Below are positions 42,234-49,676 of a DNA stretch of 64,000 nucleotides, piece after piece (position 1 is the first letter of the stretch; each line of letters begins with the position of its first letter). This stretch comes from Chelatococcus sambhunathii (GTDB lineage Bacteria > Pseudomonadota > Alphaproteobacteria > Rhizobiales > Methylopilaceae), in contig JADBEO010000007.1 of NCBI GenBank assembly GCA_031316315.1, forward strand, positions 43,501 to 107,500, read 5' to 3'. The translations under genes and the position numbers were made by a program. The notes under the pieces were generated by a model that searched no databases, was not told the origin of the DNA, and worked only from the letters and a program-made list of their open reading frames with translations.

Positions 42234-42478
42234 CAGTTGAGCCTCCCGAGACCGGCCTCGAGCTCGGCGAGCTTGCCGATCGCGACGCCGAGGGCGGCCG
42301 TGAGCTTCAGAGCGTGCTGGTAGTCGACCTCGTCCGGGAACGTCACGACCAGCTCATCGTCGATCTCACCGCCGACGGCGAAGATCGCCTGGCGGGCGAT
42401 GCGGACGGCTTCATAGACGCCGGTGAATTGCACCGGACGGGCCAATGCGGGGATCGGTTTTGGGGCGGTGCTGAACAT
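42233..42478 (-). CDS. Small island protein, first gene of its operon
   Basis: 81 residues from ATG 42478, preceded by the shared leader with AGAGGCCG. It reads VYEAVRIARQAIFAVGGEID, then DELVVTFPDEVDYQHALKLT, an alpha/beta pattern. Coupled to the 186-residue gene. No family recognised. Confidence 0.5.
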   Translation of the reverse strand: MFSTAPKPIPALARPVQFTGVYEAVRIARQAIFAVGGEIDDELVVTFPDEVDYQHALKLTAALGVAIGKLAELEAGLGRLN

Positions 42479-42519
42479 CCTGTCTCGGCCTCTCTGCCAA
42501 GCGCCCGAGGGACCATTCC
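42479..42519 (-). promoter_or_regulatory. Leader shared with the AAA+ gene, copy 2
   Basis: GGAATGGTCC and GGCAGAGAGGCCG at the same distances from the ATG as in copy 1 at 41188-41228. A short stem, CGAGGGA/TCCCTCG, overlaps the first block only in this copy. The 220 bases further right, up to the hairpin array, hold an A/T-rich stem (AAAAGAAG/CTTCTTTT near 42650) and no gene. Confidence 0.5.
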
Positions 42520-42744
42520 CTCGCGGCAATGAATAGAGGATCGGTCGGCGCGACGCATTCGTCAACTGTGGCCGCAATGTATTTCCGATGCGGACATTTG
42601 CGACAGTGAGCTGTCGAAATCGGCAAACCCAATCTGTACAAGGAAAGCGAAAAAAAGAAGCCTTCTTTTCCAGAACCCTAGACCTGGACGACTTCAAAGG
42701 GCGCTTTGGACCCGCCTTTCGATCGCCGCTTGCTGCTAAAAAAC

Positions 42745-42991
42745 GTTACGTTGGGATGGCAAATCGAGAATATTGCCATCCAGATGTAACGGGTCCGCAG
42801 GCGGCATAATGAAACAACGGAATGACATCATCGCAAATTTGTCATTCCGTTGTTTCAAAATCTCCGATCGATAGGCGTTACAACGGAGTAGCAAAAACGA
42901 GAATTTGCTACCCCGTTGTAACAAGCCGGCGGAGGGTTATGAAACATTCAAATGGCAAACTGCCGATTTTGCCATTTGAATGTTTCATAAC
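42745..42991. repeat. Array of four long hairpins downstream of the integrase gene
   Basis: Stem-loops at 42745-42790, 42810-42857, 42877-42922 and 42936-42991, spaced 65, 67 and 59 bases. Stems are 18 (one 4-base internal mismatch), 18 (perfect), 19 (one mismatch) and 24 (perfect) bp, with loops of 7-12 bases. All share a pattern: GTTAC or GAAAC, a variable middle, then ATGGCAA-type bases before the loop. The middles differ between members but stay paired within each, especially hairpins 2 and 4. The last hairpin touches the integrase stop codon. Confidence 0.9.
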
Positions 42992-44397
42992 TATTCATTC
43001 ACCTTCTTCCTGCGGTCGCCATAGATCGTGGCGCTGATCTCATTGTTGTCGCTCGGCAGGGTCTTCGTCGCCTCCGCCGCGGCGGCGTCGATCGCGGCAG
43101 CCCAGCGCTGCATAAGCGGCCATTTGAAGTGGCTGCCGTTGTGCAGTGCATATCGGCCGGTGACCTCGGACATGCGGCCGCCCTCGGCGTGGTCGACGAT
43201 CGCCTGGACATCGCTCCGGCTCATCCCCAGCGAGACCTCGCCGACGGTTGCGAAGGTCTTCCGGATGGCGTGCGCGTGTCCCGCGCCCGGCAGATACGAG
43301 ATCATGTGGCTCAGCGTGTCCGGATGAAGTGTCTCGGCCTCCTCGTTTTCGCGCCGATCCTTGATGGCCGGAAACAGCCACTTGCTTTCCCCGGCGCGCT
43401 CCATCTGCGCCATCACGACGGACCAGATCGAGGCCGGAAGCGGGATCGCGTGATCGCGGACGTCACCCCATGCGTCGGCCGTTTTTCTATGCGCCGGCGG
43501 CATGTTCCAGAGCCCGCCGAGCCCCTCGACTTCCTCGAACTCGTCCTGCCGCGCAAGGGCGACTGGCCGGCGACGCTGAGCGCTGTAGACCAAGAGCTGC
43601 ACGGCCGCGGCGATGGTTGGATGGAGGACCTCCCGGCGCGCAATCGCGACGTAGACTCCGAGCTCACTCAGCTGCGGGACATAGGCGCCGCGCGGCTTCT
43701 CGCCCTTCTTGAGCCGGCTCCTCTCAGGCTTCTTCAAGCCGCCCATGACGTCGGCATCAATGCCCGACCTCTCGACCTGCGCGTCTTCCGCCATCCACCG
43801 CCAGAACGGACGGATCACTTCGACGAGCTTCTCCGCCGCCCGCTCGCGGCCCGAGCGATGGACCTTGTCGACGAGCTCGGCGATCTGGCGGCGCGTGATG
43901 TCGACGACCTTAATGTCGTCGAGGACGGCAATCGGCGCGCTCGCGAGGACTTGGGCCTTGTCCTTCAGGGTCGCCTCTCGGCGCTTGTCCTTCACGAAGT
44001 CGGCCAGATAGGCGGCCCGCGCCTGGGCGAAGGACCACTTCCCCCAAACCTCGATCGATACCGGCGTCGCCGCTTTCGGCGCTTCCGCCTTGCCGGCGAG
44101 CCGGCGCTGCTCGGCGAGCCAGTCGAGCGTCGGGACGGCGACCCGATCGCGGATCATGCGGGCGGCGTCCGATGCAAGCGCGCGCGCCTCGGCGATCGAC
44201 CACATCTCTAGGCCGCCGGCGTCCAGACGCCAGTTCTGGCCACGCAGCTTCCCTCGGAGCACCCATCGAGCGCCGGCCGACGTCACCCGCAGCTCAAGGC
44301 CACGCTGGCGGGCGTCGGCGACGTCCTGGCGCTTGCCGGTCTCGGCGACCTCACGCTGGACGCGCTTGATCAGGGTCGTGGTGATCTCCGTCGGCAT
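42991..44397 (-). CDS. int: P4-type tyrosine recombinase (island integrase)
   Basis: 468 residues from ATG 44397 (MPTEITTTLIKRVQREVAET); a longer upstream frame lacks support. An N-terminal arm-binding-like domain (LRGKLRGQNWRLDAGGLEMW) is followed by a core-binding domain. The catalytic domain has Arg in SAQRRRPVALARQ, HAIRKTF, a second His in VDHAEGGRMSEV, and Tyr in TGRYALHNGSH. Members of this family integrate at tRNA genes. The start codon lies 164 bases from the tRNA-Arg gene. Confidence 0.92.
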   Translation of the reverse strand: MPTEITTTLIKRVQREVAETGKRQDVADARQRGLELRVTSAGARWVLRGKLRGQNWRLDAGGLEMWSIAEARALASDAARMIRDRVAVPTLDWLAEQRRLAGKAEAPKAATPVSIEVWGKWSFAQARAAYLADFVKDKRREATLKDKAQVLASAPIAVLDDIKVVDITRRQIAELVDKVHRSGRERAAEKLVEVIRPFWRWMAEDAQVERSGIDADVMGGLKKPERSRLKKGEKPRGAYVPQLSELGVYVAIARREVLHPTIAAAVQLLVYSAQRRRPVALARQDEFEEVEGLGGLWNMPPAHRKTADAWGDVRDHAIPLPASIWSVVMAQMERAGESKWLFPAIKDRRENEEAETLHPDTLSHMISYLPGAGHAHAIRKTFATVGEVSLGMSRSDVQAIVDHAEGGRMSEVTGRYALHNGSHFKWPLMQRWAAAIDAAAAEATKTLPSDNNEISATIYGDRRKKVNE

Positions 44398-44406
44398 CGC
44401 GTCTCC

Positions 44407-44551
44407 GGGGGCACCGTGGGGGCACCGCCCGGCGAAGTCACCACGCCGGCTTGCAGGGCGCAACAAGTCCGAGAGAATGAGGTTAAGCGAGCGCCAACCT
44501 TAGAGGAGCAACGGTTTGGTTCCGGAAAAGAAGGGTGCTAAAGTTCCGGAA
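44407..44551. promoter_or_regulatory. Direct repeats between integrase and tRNA (possible att arm sites)
   Basis: GGGGGCACCG-type repeats at about 44407 and 44418, and GTTCCGGAA at 44519-44527 and 44543-44551, lie between the integrase start and the tRNA. Short direct repeats beside the core site are where integrase and excisionase arm sites are expected. They may equally be promoter elements of int. No gene fits in this gap. Confidence 0.4.
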
Positions 44552-44560
44552 CTGGCATCG

Positions 44561-44636
44561 GTCCCGTAGCTCAGTTGGACAGAGCGGCGGCTTCCTAAAC
44601 CGTAGGTCAGGGGTTCGAATCCCTTCCGGGACGCCA
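44561..44636 (+). tRNA. tRNA-Arg (CCT)
   Basis: 76 bases. It ends with encoded CCA. The D arm (GCTC/GAGC), anticodon loop TTCCTAA with anticodon CCT, and T loop TTCGAAT are normal. The acceptor stem is imperfect: the 5' side reads GTCCCG and lacks the seventh base that would pair with the 3' CCGGGAC. The anticodon stem GCGGC/ACCGT has a C-A mismatch and a G-T pair. All imperfect pairs join the 5' half to the 3' half, while stems within each half are sound. It is the probable target of the adjacent integrase. Confidence 0.85.
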
Positions 44637-44827
44637 GTCTCAATCGCTTTGCGTTTCGCGGCGGCTCCGCCGTCCTGATCGTCCGGCCCCCATCCTTGTC
44701 CAGCGACGGCGGCGGCCGCCGTTCTTTTGGCGCCTGCGTCCTTCGGCTGTTTGCAGCGCGGCGACGTTGACGATACACAACGCTGCCGCGTCGGCGGAAC
44801 GCCGCGGCCTTCGAACCGGGAGCCTCA

Positions 44828-46357
44828 ATGACGCCCGCCTTTCCTCGGCCGGTCCCGCAATTGACGCCGAACACGGCGGCCTTCGAATCGACGCCCCTGG
44901 TGAAGCCCACGGGCTTCCGCGAATACGACGCCCGCTGGTGGTTCGGCCATCCGGGCTCGAGCGTTCCCCCCGAACTCAATCTGATGGGCGTCCAGGCGCT
45001 CGGTCTCGGCCTCGGCACGCTGCTGGGCGAGCTCGGACGCCCGCGGGAGGTCGTGACCGGCCATGATTTCAGAGGCTATTCCGGCTCGATCAAGCAGGCG
45101 CTGGTCAACGGCCTGATGGCGGCCGGATGCACGGTCCACGACATCGGACTTGCGCTATCGCCGATGGCCTATTTCGCGCAGTTCGCGCTCGACGTCGCCG
45201 CGGTCGCGATGGTCACGGCGTCCCACAACGACAACGGCTGGACCGGCGTCAAGATGGGATGCGACCGCCCGATCACCTTCGGGCCCGAGGAAATGAGCCG
45301 GCTGAAAGAGATCACGCTGTCGGGCGCCTTCGACGCCCGCGGCGGGGGCTCCTACCGGTTCCACGCCAACTTCCCCGATCTCTATGCGAAGGACCTGACC
45401 GACCGGCCGAAGCTGTCCCGCAAGCTCAAGGTGGTCGCGGCCTGCGGCAACGGCACGGCCGGGGCTTTTGCGCCGGGCGTCCTCGAGGCGCTCGGCGTCG
45501 AGGTCGTGCCGCTCGACTGTGAGCTGGACCATTCCTTCCCGCGGTACAACCCGAACCCCGAAGACCTCGAGATGCTGCACGCCATCTCGGCGGCGGTGAA
45601 AGAGCATGGCGCCGACGTCGGGCTCGGCTTCGACGGCGACGGCGACCGCTGCGGCGTGGTCGACGACGAGGGCGAGGAGATCTTCGCCGACAAGATCGGT
45701 GTGATGCTGGCGCGCGACCTCTCCGCCGAGCATCCCGACGCGCGCTTCGTCGTCGACGTGAAATCGACGGGCCTCTACCAGTCCGATCCCGTGCTGAAGG
45801 AGCGCGGCGTCGACACCGACTACTGGAAGACCGGCCACTCCTATATCAAGCGCCGGGTGCGCGAGCTGAATGCGCTCGCCGGCTTCGAGAAGTCCGGCCA
45901 CTTCTTCTTCAACGCGCCGATCGGCCGCGGCTACGACGACGGGCTGGTGACGGCGATCGCCGTGCTCGACATGCTCGACCGCAACCCGACCAAGTCGATG
46001 GCCGATCTCTACCGCGATCTGCCGAAGACCTATGGCTCGCCGACCATGTCGCCGCATTGCGGCGACGAGGTGAAGTACGACGTGATCGACAGGGTGACGG
46101 CGCGCCTTCAGGCCAAGCGCGCGGCCGGCGACGCGCTCGCGGGATCGCCCATCGTCGATCTCGTGACCGTCAACGGCGTGCGCGTCGTCACCGAGGACGG
46201 GACGTGGGGCCTCGCCCGCGCGTCGTCCAACAAGCCCGAGCTGGTGGTGGTGGTCGAGAGCCCTGTCTCCGACGACAAGAAACTGGCGATGTTTCGCGAG
46301 CTCGACGCAATCCTGCGCGAAAATTCGGAAGTCGGAGCGTACAATCAGAGCCTGTGA
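44828..46357 (+). CDS. Phosphomannomutase/phosphoglucomutase
   Basis: 509 residues from ATG 44828, with GGGAG upstream. It has the phosphoserine site TASHNDNGWTG (about 128), the metal site GFDGDGDRCG (about 269), the sugar-specificity loop around GYDDGL and the phosphate-binding domain at the C-terminus. It interconverts hexose 6- and 1-phosphates and can supply both mannose-1-P and glucose-1-P for the adjacent GDP- and UDP-sugar genes. First gene of the polysaccharide locus. Confidence 0.92.
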   Translation: MTPAFPRPVPQLTPNTAAFESTPLVKPTGFREYDARWWFGHPGSSVPPELNLMGVQALGLGLGTLLGELGRPREVVTGHDFRGYSGSIKQALVNGLMAAGCTVHDIGLALSPMAYFAQFALDVAAVAMVTASHNDNGWTGVKMGCDRPITFGPEEMSRLKEITLSGAFDARGGGSYRFHANFPDLYAKDLTDRPKLSRKLKVVAACGNGTAGAFAPGVLEALGVEVVPLDCELDHSFPRYNPNPEDLEMLHAISAAVKEHGADVGLGFDGDGDRCGVVDDEGEEIFADKIGVMLARDLSAEHPDARFVVDVKSTGLYQSDPVLKERGVDTDYWKTGHSYIKRRVRELNALAGFEKSGHFFFNAPIGRGYDDGLVTAIAVLDMLDRNPTKSMADLYRDLPKTYGSPTMSPHCGDEVKYDVIDRVTARLQAKRAAGDALAGSPIVDLVTVNGVRVVTEDGTWGLARASSNKPELVVVVESPVSDDKKLAMFRELDAILRENSEVGAYNQSL

Positions 46358-46498
46358 GGCGCTTGACGCGCCGCGTCGGAGATTTCAGGTTGCTGCGCTG
46401 CAGCATGACCATTGACTCCGTCGGGAGGCCATGGGGTGGTTATCGGTAGGGCCGGCCGGGGGCGAGCGGCGGTTCGGCGCATTAAGGGGATTGTGCGC

Positions 46499-47920
46499 AT
46501 GAGCGCGGAAATCGTTCCTCTGATTGTCTGCGGCGGGTCCGGGACGCGGCTCTGGCCGGCGTCTCGTTCGAGCCGGCCGAAGCAGTTCCTGCCGTTGCTG
46601 GGATCGGCGTCGACCTTCCAGGAGACCATCCGCCGCGTTTCGGAGGCCGGCCTGTTCGCCGCTCCGGTCGTGGTGACGAACGACCAGCATCGTTTTCTGG
46701 TGGCGGACCAGCTGCAGGAGATCGGCGCTTCCGCCGAGATCGTGCTCGAGCCGGAGGCGCGCGACTCCGGGCCCGCGATCCTGGCCGGCGCGATGGTCGC
46801 GGCCGCCCGCCACGGAGAGGACGCGCTGGTGCTGGCGCTCGCCGCCGACCATTTCGTGCGCGATGCGGCGGGCTTCCGCGACTGCTGCGCGCAGGCGCGC
46901 GCAGCCGCGGCCGCCGGCTCGATCGTGACTTTCGGCGTCGCGCCCGACGGGCCGTCCACCGCCTACGGCTACATCGCGCCGGGTTCCGCGCTGGCCGGCG
47001 CGGCGCGCAAGGTGGAGCGGTTCGTGGAGAAGCCCGATCGCGATACGGCGGCTGGCTACGTCGAGAAGGGCTACCTCTGGAACTCGGGCAACTTCCTGTT
47101 CCGCGCAGACGCGCTCATTGCGGATTACGAGACGCGTGAGCCCGAGACCGTCGAGGCGGTGCGCCGCGCCGTCGAGGGGCGTTACGAGGATCTCGACTTC
47201 ACCCGGCTCCAGTCCGAGGCGTTCCGCGGCGCGGCGAAGCGCTCGATCGACTACGCCGTGATGGAGACGACCAAGCGGGCCGCGGTGGTTCCGGCGGCGT
47301 TCGACTGGTCGGACGTCGGCTCCTGGAACGCTGTGCGAGAGCTCCTGCCGCAGGACGGAGACGGCAACGCCGCCAACGGTCCGGCGATCTTTAAGGACGC
47401 GCATGGCGCCTTCGTCTCCAGCGACGGGCCGCTCGTCGCGGTCGTCGGACTCGAGGACGTGTCGGTGATCGTGACCGGGGACGCCGTGCTGGTCGCGCGC
47501 CGCGACGACGCGGTCGGAGTCAAGGCTCTGGTCGAGGACCTCAAGGCCTCGCACCGCAAGCTCACCGAGGATCATCTCCAGTCGTTCCGCCCATGGGGCA
47601 ACTACCGCTCACTGGACATGGGCGTTCGCCACCAGGTGAAGCGCATCGTGGTCAAGCCGGGCGGACGGCTCTCGCTGCAGAAGCATCACCACCGCTCGGA
47701 GCACTGGATCGTGGTGCGAGGCACCGCCGACGTCACCGTCGCCGGCCAGGTCAAGACGCTGCACGAGAACGAGTCGATCTACATTCCGATCGGCGCGATC
47801 CACCGCATGGAGAATCCGGGAAAAATCGACCTCGAAATCATCGAGGTGCAGACCGGAAGCTATCTCGGCGAAGACGACATCATCCGCACCGAAGACATCT
47901 ACAACCGCGCCGCATCTTGA
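46499..47920 (+). CDS. manC: Mannose-1-phosphate guanylyltransferase/mannose-6-phosphate isomerase
   Basis: 473 residues from ATG 46499, with AAGGGGA upstream. The N-terminal nucleotidyltransferase has GGSGTRLWPASRSSRPKQFL. The C-terminal cupin isomerase has SFRPWGNYRSLD, KPGGRLSLQKHHHRSEHWIV and PIGAIHRMENPG. It makes GDP-mannose, which feeds the gmd and fcl genes at 58-61 kb. Confidence 0.95.
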   Translation: MSAEIVPLIVCGGSGTRLWPASRSSRPKQFLPLLGSASTFQETIRRVSEAGLFAAPVVVTNDQHRFLVADQLQEIGASAEIVLEPEARDSGPAILAGAMVAAARHGEDALVLALAADHFVRDAAGFRDCCAQARAAAAAGSIVTFGVAPDGPSTAYGYIAPGSALAGAARKVERFVEKPDRDTAAGYVEKGYLWNSGNFLFRADALIADYETREPETVEAVRRAVEGRYEDLDFTRLQSEAFRGAAKRSIDYAVMETTKRAAVVPAAFDWSDVGSWNAVRELLPQDGDGNAANGPAIFKDAHGAFVSSDGPLVAVVGLEDVSVIVTGDAVLVARRDDAVGVKALVEDLKASHRKLTEDHLQSFRPWGNYRSLDMGVRHQVKRIVVKPGGRLSLQKHHHRSEHWIVVRGTADVTVAGQVKTLHENESIYIPIGAIHRMENPGKIDLEIIEVQTGSYLGEDDIIRTEDIYNRAAS

Positions 47921-48013
47921 CCTCAGCTTCCGGAGGGAAATACCGCTCCGGGAGTCGGCTTGTGGCGATAGACCACAGCCGCAGAGGTTTGACTTCAAGC
48001 TGGGCGCTGGTTT

Positions 48014-48034
48014 ACTGACTTGCGTCAAGTCAGT
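48014..48034 (+). promoter_or_regulatory. 9-bp hairpin in the leader of the nucleotide-sugar dehydrogenase gene
   Basis: ACTGACTTG, three bases, CAAGTCAGT: a perfect stem ending 15 bases before the ATG. There is no T-run, so it is more likely an operator or a translation-controlling stem than a terminator. Confidence 0.45.
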
Positions 48035-48049
48035 GCAAGGATACGCTTT

Positions 48050-49225
48050 ATGCGCAGAAAGATTTCTGTCGTTGGCGCCGGCTATGTCGGACTTTCCAAC
48101 GCCACGCTTCTAGCGCAGCACAACGACGTCACGATCTACGATATCGTTCCCGAAAAAGTTGCACTGATAAACGACAAGAAAACGCCGATCGTAGACAACC
48201 TCATTTCGGAATATCTTGGCAACGGCGGCATTAGCCTCGTCGCGACCACTGACAAGGAAGAGGCCTATCGCGACGCCGATCACATCATCATCGCGACGCC
48301 CACCGACTACGACGAGCGGAACAACAAGTTCGACGTCAGCTCGGTCGATTCCGCCCTCGACGACATCCTCGCCACGAACAGCCATGCGACGGTGGTGATC
48401 AAGTCCACCGTTCCGGTCGGCTACACCAAGGGCGCCCTCGCGCGACACAACGGCGACGAACGCATCATCTTCTCGCCCGAGTTTCTGCGCGAAGGACAGG
48501 CGCTTTACGACAACCTGTATCCGTCCCGCATCGTCATCGGAGCGGATGGTCCCCGAGCGCGAACCTTCGCCGACCTGCTGCTGCAGGGCGCGCTCAAGCC
48601 GAACGTCGACGTGATCTTTACGAGCCCGACCGAGGCCGAGGCGATCAAGCTGTTCTCGAACACCTATCTCGCGATGCGCGTGGCCTACTTCAACGAACTC
48701 GACACCTACGCCCAGGTCCACAAGCTGGACACCACCCAGATCATCAATGGCGTCTGCCTCGATCCGCGCATCGGCAAGCACTACAACAACCCATCCTTCG
48801 GCTACGGCGGCTATTGCCTTCCCAAGGACACCAAGCAGTTGCTCGCCAACTACAAGGACGTTCCGCAGAATCTGATCGACGCCATCGTCGCCGCGAACTC
48901 GACGCGCAAGGACTTCATCGCCAGCGCGATCATCGAGAACGGGCCCGCCGTGGTCGGCGTCTATCGCCTGACCATGAAGAGCGAATCCGACAACTTCCGG
49001 CATTCCTCGATCCAGGGGATCATGAAGCGCGTGAAGGCGCGCGGCATCCCAGTCATCATCTACGAGCCCAATTTCAAAGACAGCGAGTTCTTCAATTCCG
49101 AGGTCATCCGCGACCTGGAGGAGTTCAAGCGGCGGGCCGACGTCATCATCGCGAACCGCATCACCGCCGACCTCGAGGACGTTCTGGACAAGGTGTTCTC
49201 CCGCGACATCTTCCGGGAGAATTGA
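48050..49225 (+). CDS. ugd: UDP-glucose 6-dehydrogenase-like nucleotide-sugar dehydrogenase
   Basis: 391 residues, the short enterobacterial-type length. It has the NAD site [15 protein letters not shown], the catalytic Cys in [14 protein letters not shown] (about 256-269) and the Lys of the VIKSTVPVG segment. It oxidises UDP-glucose to UDP-glucuronate, though UDP-N-acetylmannosamine or other dehydrogenation cannot be excluded. Codon use here is less extreme and the gene is more AT-rich than its neighbours. Confidence 0.9.
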   Translation: MRRKISVVGAGYVGLSNATLLAQHNDVTIYDIVPEKVALINDKKTPIVDNLISEYLGNGGISLVATTDKEEAYRDADHIIIATPTDYDERNNKFDVSSVDSALDDILATNSHATVVIKSTVPVGYTKGALARHNGDERIIFSPEFLREGQALYDNLYPSRIVIGADGPRARTFADLLLQGALKPNVDVIFTSPTEAEAIKLFSNTYLAMRVAYFNELDTYAQVHKLDTTQIINGVCLDPRIGKHYNNPSFGYGGYCLPKDTKQLLANYKDVPQNLIDAIVAANSTRKDFIASAIIENGPAVVGVYRLTMKSESDNFRHSSIQGIMKRVKARGIPVIIYEPNFKDSEFFNSEVIRDLEEFKRRADVIIANRITADLEDVLDKVFSRDIFREN

Positions 49226-49676
49226 CGAGCGGTCTGGGCGCGAGAGACGCGCGGCCGGGGGTTCCGCGTCGCCGCGCGATGCGCGCGGGCTGGTTCCGGC
49301 GGGCCGGTCGATCGGGTAGTTTTCCTCAAATCTTATCCAAATGGCCGGATCGGACCCGGGGAGGGCTCTTGTTGGCGACCGATCATCCGGAGACGGCCAG
49401 GGAAGGCGCGCTAAGAGCGTCGTCAGGCCGGTTCTCCAGCCCGGCCGCCCGCCGTCGTGCGAGCTTGCGCGTCCGGTTTTCGGTACGAGCGCCCTCCGCC
49501 TCGCGGCGCCGGCTTGGGCGCTGTCTTCCCACCTGCGTTTCCGCTATTCTCCTCTCCGAGGAGCCAGGAACGAGTTCATCCGGGCCGATCGGGCCGGGGG
49601 GCGTCCCCGTTTGCGGTCCGCTTGGAACCTTCAGCGTCGGCTGGATGGCTTGACCAGAGCAGAGTCTGTCGAGAGC
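49226..49676. other. Intergenic region before glycosyltransferase gene
   Basis: 450 bases without a supported gene. An open frame continuous with the next gene exists but its composition is unlike protein. A T/A-rich patch near 49318-49340 could be the promoter of the glycosyltransferase genes. Confidence 0.4.

Larger units (their letters stand above)
26913..44636. mobile_element. Putative integrative element at tRNA-Arg, satellite-like gene content
   Basis: The block is bounded on the right by a P4-type integrase next to tRNA-Arg(CCT) and has a large primase-helicase-like protein near the left. Between them are a RuvC-like nuclease, an HsdR-N-type nuclease, SRAP, metallophosphoesterases, a AAA+ protein and many small proteins. 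No capsid, terminase, tail, relaxase or secretion genes were recognised. Integrase plus self-replication gene without virion genes is the pattern of P4-like satellites or small integrative elements. The left end is uncertain by several hundred bases or more. Confidence 0.6.

Noticed and set aside
42745..42991. Integron attC sites
   Set aside because: Arms start with GTT and end with AAC, the reverse of attC ends, and there is no integron integrase or cassette gene pattern.
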